Shown in pieces: positions 10,448 through 20,728 of a stretch of 64,000 nt of DNA. Origin of the DNA: Capitella teleta (Eukaryota; Annelida; Polychaeta; Capitellidae); contig KB301027.1 of NCBI GenBank assembly GCA_000328365.1, positions 110,742-174,741 of the forward strand, read 5' to 3'. How positions within the stretch are numbered: the stretch's first letter is position 1; the number at the start of each line of letters is the position of its first letter. The notes below the pieces were generated by a model, which was given only the letters and a program-made list of their open reading frames with translations, did no database searches and was not told where the DNA came from. Position numbers and translations under genes: made by a program.

Positions 10448-11026
10448 TATTAGGCGCCTGTTTGTGTCCAAAATAAAATGGATACCGTCTTCCTTCCAGG
10501 CGATCGTGTTTGATTTAGTCAAAAGATAAAATATCAGAAATACTCGCCATTATCTGAGCGATACGAGGCACATTCATGTTAATTGTCAAGTAGGCCTACA
10601 CATCTAGAAAAAAAAAATTGACTGTGATGTCGAGTGGTGAGAACGTTCTGTATTGGCGAATATAATTCATGTGCTCTGTTGCAATACTGTAGTTCTCTGT
10701 CACAGCGGAAGGCCAAATAGGAGAATGAACACACTTTAATTATTCCACGCATAAAGATTAACAGAAGCAAATCGAGACGACCAGCAAAGGATTACCACTA
10801 GAGGATGCACGTCTTCCTACTCTGAGGCATCCCTCCCTACCTTCACATAGATTTTCAAGTGAGTCAGAAGACACAAAGTTTGAAACCAGCACAAATTAAG
10901 AGCCAAAGAAAAAAAAAAAAAAAAAAAAAAAGTTCACCAACAAATAATTCAAGCCTCGTTGTCGTTGGTGAAATAATTAATATACTGACCACAACTACAA
11001 TGATCGTTGCTTCAAGGATGCTACGT
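10448..11026. other. Intergenic with poly-A tract
   Basis: No gene is seen. An A run at about 10910-10931 may be the tail of a small retroposed piece, but no body is recognisable. Confidence 0.4.
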
Positions 11027-11086
11027 AGGCTTATCAGTAGGCTTATCAGTAGGCTTATCAGTAGGCTTATCAGTAGGCTTATCAGT
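11027..11086 (+). repeat. Five-copy 12-bp minisatellite
   Basis: Exactly five perfect copies of AGGCTTATCAGT in tandem. Because the unit is a multiple of three, all frames stay open and give false Val-Gly-Leu-Ser-type peptides. Confidence 0.95.
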
Positions 11087-11631
11087 GGGTATCTCTATTG
11101 CCAGATCAAATGACGTTAATGACGCTCCGAATCTCTGGACTCCGAAGACGCAGGCCAGAGCTTCGATCCATTGCGTTAACGACCAATGATGCAATTATTA
11201 CACAAACTATATCGACTTTGGTTTTCCACCAAAGACCTATTAATTATATGCATCTGAAATTGACACGTGGCATCAAGGGCAACTTTAGCTCTGAAGACAT
11301 AAGTATGTGTCAGCATCCAGCGATCTTAATCCAAAGATGGGAATTCTGAAGGCAAAGTTTAGTTGGAATTCTCCATGTTTACAAGTATGACGTCACTTTC
11401 GCTCTTGCGATTGAACCCGGGTGGTGAACTTCCTGGATATCCGTGATCTACTGAAAGATGTGTGCAGTTCTGCATGAAATGTAAGATATCAGATAAGGAT
11501 AATTTTTATTCTCTCATTAAAGTGTCGAAAAGAGCGTGAGTTGAACAGATACAGCACATAATTATATGTACCGTATATATATTCGGGTTTGATACACAGG
11601 CCTAGTTACAGCATTAAATAATGCGAATGGT

Positions 11632-11640
11632 CCCCCCCCC

Positions 11641-11671
<31 letters not shown>
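11632..11671 (+). repeat. C10-A30 homopolymer pair
   Basis: Ten C followed by thirty A, just downstream of the laccase stop codon (the gene is on the other strand). Assembly may be unreliable in length here. Confidence 0.9.
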
Positions 11672-11673
<2 letters not shown>

Positions 11674-11761
11674 AATATATTCCACCTACTATAGAGATTA
11701 GTTATTATCGATTTATAAGAACATCTCGTCATAATCTCATTGAAGCCGAGAGTTGCTTTCA

Positions 11762-11997
11762 TTAGTTCGAGGCTTCACAATTAGGCAGTAGCTCTTCGTC
11801 CTCACCCGAGTTAACAAGATCATTTTGAAAAGATAACAAATTATTATCTGATCTTCTGCACCTTCTGACAACGATGACGATAAATATGAAGACGATGCCG
11901 ATGAGTACAGTCATGATGACAATCGTCGCGGTATCGTAGCTGGACGATGCCAAGCCATTGGGCTGGAATGTTGGAATGGGTGTATGCTCGTATGTAT
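11762..11997 (-). CDS. Laccase exon 3 (stalk, TM helix, cytoplasmic tail)
   Basis: The acceptor TTACAG|AT at 11998/11997 supplies the two bases that complete the split Asn codon. It encodes TYEHTPIPTFQPNG, a helix of about 20 hydrophobic residues (TIVIMTVLIGIVFIFIVIVV), RRCRR, and an acidic tail ending NCEASN. The exon is assigned from splice phase, strand and topology; a transcript would settle it. Confidence 0.8.
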
Positions 11998-14900
11998 CTG
12001 TAATGAATAAAAAATAAAAATATAATTAATATAAAATATAAATAAAAATAAATAATATAAAATTCTCAACCGGTTTTTATGCTTAAAATATCAACATAGA
12101 ATAATAGGCTACTTTGTACGGTGGCCGGAATCGGGCATTTTTTTTTATCTCAAGAGATAGTATCTCGTGGCCACGAGTTACTATGCCGTGCGCACGAGAT
12201 AAGAAATGATGAAAGGTAGTTACTGAACACGAGGGTGGTAAGACGGACCCTTTCAGTTGCGTCACTTGTGTGGTCAGAGATTTCGACTGGTAACTAATGT
12301 CTGTGCATATCTGTTGATATTACTTCTTGTAGCCTTTTATCCCTCTGTTTAATGTCCCTATTAGGGCCAATCTAATACAGCATAAATATGCGGAATGTGG
12401 CATATGAAGCTCACAAAATTATATCTTTATGAAAATATCGCTTTCCACTAACAATAATATTAGCATTACAATAGCCTACTAATTTTCCCACAAATACACC
12501 ACAAAACATTCATTATAATCATATCTTACGTCAATAGTTGTTGACTCTTCTAAAAATAACCCGTTTTCCACTTTTTATGCGACGCCGGCCTGATTCCACA
12601 AAAGGCACGAAATTTCAATCTAGGCCAGTCAATATAGGGTTCAACAGGTGAGAAAATACCAGAAAAAGTCGATTCACATCATATGAATCATTCAAACCGA
12701 AAACTTCACAGGTACACATATCGGAACACATTTTCTGAGTTGATCTCATTCAGATCTTCAATTTGATATGCTGTATGCCAATGTTCAAACGGCAAACTTA
12801 TAGCTTTCGCTTAATCCAGGTAATTAATTAGCGATTTTACCTATGCTCCACCGAAGGGATTTTGTCCGATTTTGAGTATGTTAATAAGGAGATCATTCTG
12901 CATGTATTCCACTAAAAATAAATTCCATTGCAATGTTATTCCGGTCGACCCCTTTTCTAAATTGACCTAATCCGAGCGTCTCCGGTGTTTGCATTGCGCA
13001 ACGTTCGTGAACAGCATATTTCTCAGTAAATTAGGACGTGAGTGATATGAAAATAGTTTAACCGTAAACCGAAAGCCCGGATCGGTTGTTGTGGCCCCAG
13101 CAAAAATTGCAGGCTACAACATGGATGCTGTTATATTTGGCGGATTATCTGCGTGAAAATTATAAGGTAACCCAGGTATCTAAACATAATATAATCTAGT
13201 GTGAACTAATCATGGGCTTGACACGGTAGGGTTCATCCACGGGTGATCGGGATTAGGCATAGTATAGAGCTATGTCCCTCTATGTGGGCTGGTAGTGCTG
13301 TGCGGGAAATTAGCAGTGAGAAGGGGTTGTTTTGCTGGATCAGTTTTGATTTGTGTCCATAAACTCCATGTTATGAGAGATGGCTACCCAACCAGTATGC
13401 TGATCACGCGGAGTGATTGCAATGCTGGATGCATAAAAGTGATCGAGTGCAATGAGGGTGGAATACCATGTTGATTGTCCGCGGGCATTTTATGCCTCCT
13501 CTGACACGAATGCATCATCATACTTTCTATAATTATTGTCAACATAATGTGTTCATGTTATTACTTTGTATCATGCCCTCAAAATGCTGGTGTGTCCATT
13601 CTTATTTTTCAACTTTTTATATTATCCAAAGTATGTGTTGTTTTGGTTTCCCAAAAGTACTGGTTAAATCTAATGGTGTATCGCGATAATAGTCGATCGC
13701 TAACTGTTCATACTCGGAGTTATATGCTCACGCACAAACGTGAAATTTTCCCCATGCGAAAGTTTGATTTTGGAAGTGGAAGCTGCAAGGTGAATTTTGA
13801 CGAGAACTCGCTCTTTTTATCTAACCAAAGGTGTAACCAATGCCCAATATACTTAACCCATACATTGAAAATACATTACTTGAACTAGTTCCGTCAAATT
13901 TGCTTCCGTTTGGTGCAGGCGGTTCTATGCAGAGCCATTCGTAGACATACGGGTCAGGTATCTCCGGAATGTTTCCCTCCACGTACACTTGCAAGCGCAT
14001 GCCTTCATCCAGGTGAGTTTCTTGGTGGCAATGCATCGCCCAGTACCCTGGGTTCAACACCCTCAGCCTGACAATGACATAACCGTAAGCAGGCACAACC
14101 ACGGTGTCTTTGGTGGGTCCAACTTGGTTCTGGAAGTCAGGAAATTCACCGGCTGACCAGTAAGGTTCACTGCAGACTTCATCTCGGCATTTCACATCTT
14201 GGTTAGGAGTTGTATGATGCCCTGTTGTGTGGTTGTACTCTGGGTATCCTGCTTGAAGGATTTCCATTACTTGGCCATGCAGATGGATGGGGTGGGGGGC
14301 AGCGTGTTTGTCCGGGTGGTACACGACGCTTGAGAGGACAAGGATGGCAGGTGTGCCCTCGGTGAGGTTCACTGTGTAAGGACAACGACACTCAACAGCA
14401 GAACAATCATCCGGACAATGTGTGTACTGCAAGGGATCATTGCAAAACATGGGCTTCTCCGGTTCGACCCATTGGCGAGCGTTGACTGAACACCCAATCC
14501 CGAACCCGAAATTGAGGAATAGCACCGAAGGCGTAGCTTCAGTCTGCAGCAAGACCTCCGTCTTAGTTCGTACTTGGTCTATAGTAATGCACTCTCGGTG
14601 AAATTCCTCGGCGTATCCTTTAAACGGACAATTGAAAACTGTGCAATTGTATTCCCAGGTGCAGTTTCTCTCCGCCGATTGCGGTTCCCGGTGCACTCCC
14701 GTGTGTACGATTGCGTTCACCTCAGGTACGTCAGCCAAGCGAGGGTCTTGGAAAATCTTGGCTCTCATCCAGAAAGAGCCTCGCTGTGCAATGACCGTAA
14801 ACTCGTAACATTCCCCTGGACTGACGAGCAAGAAATCCGCCTGCGTTGGGACAATTGGATCTTCACCCATAGCTGTCACTGTTAGCATATGTCCATCAAT

Positions 14901-16081
14901 GGACACTTCATATCCGTATTCTGATCCAGTGTGGCACATCATGAACACGTTTTCTTCTTCAGGGACCAGTTTGAAATCACTTAGCGGAGTCGGGTATTTG
15001 TTCCTTCCTCTTCCATTGATTAAACCAGAGACGTATTTCACTGTCGACAATTGCAGTCCATCATGCGATTGTCGACGAGTGGTGTCGTGCGCGAACCCAT
15101 GACCAGGGCCGTTGTTGGTGAATGGAGATGTCGTCTCAAAGTGGTTCGCTGTGACGTGGTACCAGTCGAGAACTGAGAGCACAAAATACGGCTGAACAGG
15201 AGCGACCTCGTGCACGATGAACATCCCGAAAAGGCCATCCAGCCGCTGGTTGAAGTAATGCGAGTGATACCAGTGGGTGCCAGCTGGCTGGGCATTGAAT
15301 CTGTAGGTGAAGGTCTGACCAGATATGATAGCATGCTGGGTAATTCCAGGCACCCCATCCATCCAAATGGTTCCTGCTTGGTAGAGACCATGGAAGTGGA
15401 CGGCTGTTGCTTCGGTGAAGAGCTTGTTTGTTACTATTACTTCCACCTGTGTGAATTGAATTATTTTATCAGAATATTTAGATCATTATATAATCATCTA
15501 TCTCTCTGGGGCATTACATGTGCATCGAGGCACTCAAAACGTCATATTTTTTCGGGGGGGGGGGTGTTGGGTTTCCTAAAATGGTTTTCAACTAAATTAA
15601 CACAGGCATACATCGAAATATTATGTCATTTTCTTCGAGGATTCGACGGCGCACGATCTAGGCCGACTCTACTAAGAAATCAATCAGAGATGTGATCAAG
15701 GAAAATTTGGAAAGATGTTATTAATGGGCAATAATTAGTGAGATGTATGGCAGCAATATGAGCCCATGGTGCTAAAATCTTTCCACTATACATGGTTGAG
15801 CTAGAAGAGATCAAATTTGAGCATTCCTAATGTAACAAATATAATAATACTGTACACGCTGTAGCACTGAATCGTTTGGTGTAAACTACAAGACACTAGC
15901 TTCAATAATGAATGAGATATGCTTGATCCCGTTTGAAACTTTAAATATTCACTGTGAAATTGACCTTTGATGTAAATGGGAGATGTAAATCCAAAATCTC
16001 CATGCTCCTGAGTGTAGTTTAGTGCTATTTGTCCGTTTATTCAATTAGCTACCACTATTACAAATTCAAGCATAGACAGAC

Positions 16082-16121
<40 letters not shown>

Positions 16122-17416
16122 AAAGAAAAGGAAAAAAGACCACACACACATAAACATAACACAAGCCATCACTGCTCTCTGCCATCCTCGCATCTCTCAG
16201 TGTTGCAAGAATATTCCATGATCGATACCATCATGACGTACAACCGAGATCCCACTAAAGGACTAAGTGATTCTCTTTCGGGACCCAAATCGCCTTGTTA
16301 CCTAAAATTGTACCGACACGTAAAAATAACATGAACTGTTTGCGGGACACGTCCTTATGGGACAGTTAGACTTACTTTGAATTCATTGATTTCAATAAAA
16401 CTTGGCACATACATGCAAATTAACACGAAAATGTGCTTGGCAAATAACTGTATAATTCACCTAATGTTTTCTCGTTTTTATTAATGTTTAATCGCCAGAA
16501 TGAACATAAATTTATACCTGTATTAGCGCTCTCTTCTGAGCTTCATTTGACCTTTTTATAATAATTTCTTCAAAATGTTACAAACACGTTTATTTTTCAT
16601 TGCTTTGATGCATCTATGAGGAAAATATCTGAGATATCCGTCCGAGAATAATAGTCGAAAATCCATTTTGAATTAGTGCGTAAATCCGGAGTTTGCCACA
16701 TTCGAAATGCCGACCCCTGCTTCACTCAAATCAGTGCCACAGGTGATCACGTGACTTTCTAAGAAAATTCACTGCTTGCAATTTTCATCTAGAAAGCTTG
16801 CTATATCCAAGTCAAATTTCAACTGTGATAACGCGTTCTTTGTTAGGCCGAGAACAACCCTCGTATGTCCAAATTACCGCTTTTAATAATTCTGCTTCTC
16901 TTTTATGAACTAATTAACCTCACCTTGTTCGATCTGCTCCATCACTGTCTATTATTAAAGTTCGGCTAAAAGCACATCAGTTTTTAAAATGTTTTAACTG
17001 AATATGTACGATATGTTGGCGTCTAGAACACAACGCTTTTATGTAAATAAATTTTCTCGTCATTATTCAACACTGACCTCGGCATTTTTGAGAACTTCAA
17101 AGGTGGGTCCTGGGAACTTTCCGTTAATAGTGAAGACGTCACGAACTAAACCATCTGCAGAATTGACGTCATTGGGATCGACGAAAGCTCCGACTCCGAC
17201 TCGGCCTGATGAGAACTCATTGTCGATGAGCTGCATCTGCGTTCCGTTCATCCTCACCATGAGCGTTCCGTTTGGGGTCCTGTATGACATTGTTGTTTCT
17301 CTTCTAAGTTCCATTCGAAATTGACACTTGGCTTCGAAGCATATCACACTTGCAGCGGCGAGAGCCTCCGCGCAGCAGACTGTCATCAAACACAGGGTAA
17401 CGAAAGCTCTTTCCAT
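11762..17416 (-). CDS. Membrane-anchored laccase-like multicopper oxidase (3 exons)
   Basis: Coding parts are 17416-17078, 15446-13880 and 11997-11762 on the minus strand. They join in phase 0 and then phase 1 to give 713 residues. Laccases take electrons from phenols, amines or metals and reduce oxygen to water at four copper atoms. The signal peptide is at about 1-21. Copper motifs are HFHG (130-133), WYHSHY (172-177), HPIHLHG (498-504) and HCHQETHLDEGM (585-596), with Met596 at the axial T1 position. This is a full set of ligands. Residues 660-679 form a transmembrane helix after a short Pro/Thr stalk. A basic stop-transfer RRCRR and an acidic tail of about 34 residues follow, so the catalytic part faces outside or the lumen. 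Related animal laccases act in cuticle tanning, pigmentation or iron oxidation; the substrate here is unknown. Intron 1 holds a 37-A run. Confidence 0.92.
12001..13820. other. Laccase intron 2
   Basis: About 1.9 kb between exons 2 and 3. AT-rich, with no coding frame of note and no recognisable transposon. Plus-strand frames near 13468-13888 overlap the exon end and look like chance. Confidence 0.6.
13880..15446 (-). CDS. Laccase exon 2 (catalytic core)
   Basis: The acceptor ACACAG|GTG at 15447/15446 continues LKNAE into VEVIVTNKLF without a shift. This exon carries all four copper motifs. It ends at 13880 with TCAA|GTAATG, leaving one base of a split codon. Reading through the donor would give a short unrelated tail with a stop at 13821. 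That is less likely, because the downstream exon restores frame and supplies a membrane anchor. Confidence 0.92.
15447..17077 (-). other. Laccase intron 1
   Basis: A 1.6-kb intron. It includes a run of G near 15555 and 37 A at 16083-16119 followed by a CACACA stretch. No other gene is seen inside it. Confidence 0.7.
16083..16119 (+). repeat. 37-base A run inside laccase intron 1
   Basis: A pure A homopolymer followed by GGAAAGAAAAGG. It may be a retroposed tail or a microsatellite; no retroposon body is recognisable upstream. Confidence 0.9.
17078..17416 (-). CDS. Laccase exon 1 (signal peptide, start of cupredoxin 1)
   Basis: It starts at ATG 17416 (MERAFVTLCLM). An upstream in-frame ATG 37 codons earlier would put a non-hydrophobic leader before the signal peptide, so it is not preferred. 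It encodes 113 residues, ending FPGPTFEVLKNAE, and stops at the donor GAG|GTCAGT. VRDVFTINGKFPGP is the usual laccase entry motif (xxNGxxPGP). Confidence 0.88.
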
Positions 17417-17524
17417 AGTTGTAAATATGTAATTCGCGATTAGACTCCAGTGTTTTGTTTTATGCATTGATTTAGTGGTCACGCCCGGAGGTATGCTATT
17501 GGAGAGGAGGGTGAGCGGGTTGGC

Positions 17525-17530
17525 CACGTG
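17525..17530. promoter_or_regulatory. CACGTG E-box upstream of laccase
   Basis: On the gene strand the context is GGTCACGTGGCC, about 110 bases before the start codon. It is close to the palindromic bHLH/CLEAR-type site. Function is inferred from position only. Confidence 0.3.
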
Positions 17531-17655
17531 ACCTGCGTTCGTCCACTGGGAGATGTGGGTCGTGATTTCTATGTTATCTTAGAATGGTCTGTGTCCATAA
17601 TTAACAGGATGCTGCTTAGGTTTTCGCACATTTTACACTCTGTACGTATCTCGTA

Positions 17656-17658
<3 letters not shown>

Positions 17659-17692
<34 letters not shown>
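17659..17692 (+). repeat. 34-base A run
   Basis: An A homopolymer about 240 bases upstream of the laccase start, followed by AATAAAATAAAAGTAAAATAAAA. Confidence 0.9.
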
Positions 17693-17694
<2 letters not shown>

Positions 17695-18390
17695 AAATAA
17701 AAGTAAAATAAAATGGACTTACGAGTGAAAACCATGCGAACACTTGCATACTGAGCCAGTCACGGGCTATTTCTACAATTCGCGGTCAAACGATTGAAGA
17801 TAAAAGCCATTATGTAATGGCGTTAAGTCGACATTTAATCTAATCTTACTGTGTCCTCGCCTGATCCATCCTTGACTGACATCTAATGGTTAACGTTGTC
17901 AATAGTAATTTCTTGATCCTGATCAAAGAGATTAAAAAGGAAGAAGAGATTTTCAATGGTATGCATTGCAAAAGGGAGACTTGGCAAACAATTGTGAGTT
18001 AAAGGTTTGTGCTGCATTTAGTATACGCATTAATTTTTATGGTAAGCATAAAAATACCTTTCAGGTATTGGCCTACGGGGCCGTAGATGAGACTCAGGTT
18101 AACCTCCAGGTACGGGCGGATTAAGTACGCTCGAAGCACCGATTTGACCTGCACATAAAATGCCACAAACACAATGTCCTCAAGCAGAGTTCAAAACGCT
18201 TAATATTCGTGATTTCTTCATATCTCGACAACTGCTTCCCGCACAAACGTCTAACTCATACGAATTTATTCGGGATGGCCTTAGCTTTCCAGTGATGTTA
18301 TTTATTTGATGTTTAATTATCGTAATAATTTACACTGAATTGATCAACGCGAAAATCTCGATGAAAGATGTCGAACTCACTGAAGAAAGA
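17693..18390. other. Intergenic, no gene seen
   Basis: Laccase upstream spacer without recognisable coding, RNA or repeat content. Confidence 0.45.
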
Positions 18391-18394
18391 TACA

Positions 18395-18610
18395 AATACA
18401 AATAGCACCGAATTTTGTGCTATGACACCTGTGTTTATTTCCACCTTCCGTGGAAATCGGAAGATCGTGGTTTTTCAACATTATATCCCAATATGATTGT
18501 TCTGGGTTGCCATTTACCGCTCCAAACAACTCCGATAATAATTCATTAATTCGAATAACATGTTCTGTCTTTGTTTTCCTTCCGAGAAGCAGTGCTGTGA
18601 GGATTTATAA
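18395..18610 (+). repeat. Diverged tandem duplicate, copy 1
   Basis: It shares an ordered series of blocks with 19015-19230: TTTTGTGCTAYGACACCT, GATTG, TTGCTCC or CGCTCC, AATAATTCA, GTCT.GTTTTC, and CCGAGAAGCnGTGC. The copies have drifted substantially. Neither is open as a protein. Confidence 0.5.
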
Positions 18611-19014
18611 ATAGGATTTAAAAACTTAGCCGAATCTCGTTCCATTATTTAATGTAATAAATGGTTACTTGATTACATGCATTGTAGCTGCAATAACTTT
18701 TGCTTTCAACCCTGTAATGAATCTATAATCGTTGGATATATCAGCTAAAGTGATCAGGAATGATAACGGATTGCTCGGATTAATCGCTTTGAGGCGGATG
18801 GATCGACATTCAAATTATTAATAGAATTAAACTGGCTGAAGTGAAATAGTAATCTCGCAATTTGTTAAATATATATTCGTATAGATGATCAAACAGTGGT
18901 TATGAACTGATTATACATTTGACCTACTGGTAAAGTACTGGTTAGTAAATGATGTATGCAAACGCTGTTCGCTTGCTTCGCATGCTTTCCATGGAAATCA
19001 AAACAGTGCGCATT

Positions 19015-19230
19015 AGGTCATCTTCGTGTTTTGTGCTACGACACCTATTCGTTTTTCTGTCCCCTGAAAAGATTGTATCTAACAGTATCTTCAAATACGA
19101 ATTTTCTTGATTGCAATTTATTGCTCCATGTACTAGTATCTCCAAGAATAATTCAGTCGTATGGTTTCTTGGAATGTCTCGTTTTCGTCTCTTGGTCTCA
19201 TTTCCGAGAAGCCGTGCCGATAATTTTTTA
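19015..19230 (+). repeat. Diverged tandem duplicate, copy 2
   Basis: The second copy of the block at 18395-18610, about 620 bases further on in the same orientation. The overlapping 108-residue frame at 18956-19282 is judged to be chance. Confidence 0.5.
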
Positions 19231-19889
19231 CCTTCTACTTCCTGATAATTATATTACTATGTCTGCGTGTATAAACATGTAAAATAGTTAACAATATCAT
19301 CAATATGAATATCCTATTGATATATTCCAATTATTCCATCTAGACACGGAAGAGTGACAAATGCCCAATGACTTCCAGATCATTGGGTGATGCCTTCATA
19401 TAAACATTTAATCAAAATGAATCATTTAATCAAAGAAAATGGTCACAGCACACAATTACCCGTATTCTTGATTACATGTATTCCTCATTGAAGTCAAAAT
19501 TTTGATATTGAATTTTCGTGTTTCACAATTCATGTCTCAGAGAGCACACCACACATGAAAAAATAAATGCCATTTTATGAAAGAAGAGGTTCTCCTGAAG
19601 CCAGTGATGTAAATAAAACATAATTATGTGCGTGGAGCGGTTGCTGAGTAGTAAGGAAACACAAAGCGAGGGGTCATTTTCGAAATCAAAATCCGTGCCG
19701 CCAATGGAATATTTGCATTACTGAAATGGAGCGTTCTGATTGGTCAGGCAGCATCTGACGTCATCACTCGTTTCAAGAGAGGCCTCGAGAGGAAGCAAAA
19801 TTTTTCGAGTCATAACGCCCTCATAAAAGAGCGTTGTGACATGGGATGATAATGTCATCGGCAATGGACTCACGAAACACCAATGAACG

Positions 19890-20728
19890 AAAAACCAATT
19901 TACCCACTACACCTGTTGCGGATTGTACGTTGTGTGAGTCTGTGGCACAGTCTTCATGGCCTGCTTCCTATTGACGGTTGCATTTCTTTCCTTTGTGACC
20001 ATGTCGACATGTGGTTGTTGGTGACTTTGATCTTCATGTTCTCAGCCATTGATAAAATACAAGCCATGTATTTTGTTGTTCTGCTTAGCAACGGAGTCTT
20101 TGCGGGGAGGAATGGCCTGGATCTCAATGCTAGATGGATGATCCACGCTGGTCATAGCTTGAGTGCCTCATACTGTTGAACAAATGCATGCTCGTCAAAT
20201 TCATCGGAGCCACAGTTGTTGGTTTCGACGCATGCCACTAGTGGTTGACATTTCAAGGGAGAACTCCTTATTTCCTTCGTCACATCTTCCACTTTGGCTC
20301 CTGAAATGGACACAATTTTTGTGTCCACAAGATTTTTTGGTTCAATATCTTTGATTAGCGAATCTCCAATGACGACCACATCGCTACATTTTTGTTTTAG
20401 TCCGATTCAGTTCTGACTATAGCTTCTCGTTTTGCACTTTAAGAACATTGCTCTCATCACGCACAACGTTGAGTGCATCAGGAACATCGATTAGTTTACC
20501 TCGACGTTCGTTGACGCTGGTCATAAGTTGCATTGTGCAACGGGGTACCGATCGGCATATATTGCAGTTCCATGATCCTTGGTGGTCCGCATTTTCGACA
20601 CATTCGACATTGAAACATCGCATGCAGGTGCAGCACCGGGTCATGTCTTTTGCATTTGCAATGCCTGGATGTTTGCACGACGCCATGCAGTGTGACACAT
20701 TGCTTTCTTTTGTTTTAGGCGGCTTCAT
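19890..20728 (-). mobile_element. Broken LINE ORF1 (PHD finger + SGNH esterase type)
   Basis: On the minus strand, 20728-20417 encodes a cysteine-rich PHD-like finger (HCMASC, CCTCMRC, FNVEC, WNCNICR), then a short helical stretch rich in Glu, Asn and Lys. From about 20380 another frame gives VVVIGDSLIKDI (the GDS block I of an SGNH hydrolase) and VACVETNN (normally GTNN). In a third frame to about 19900 come IEIQAIPPRKDS and further decayed sequence. PHD plus esterase in this order is the ORF1 layout of CR1-like LINEs. A TAG stop and at least two frame changes separate the pieces, and the GTNN glycine is lost, so this copy is dead. No ORF2 was found next to it. Confidence 0.7.

Noticed and set aside
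11007-11189. Frame with repeated VGLS peptide
   Set aside because: Produced by the 12-bp minisatellite; no flanking domain.
14574-14885. Plus-strand frames across 14574-15695
   Set aside because: Antisense to the laccase catalytic exon.
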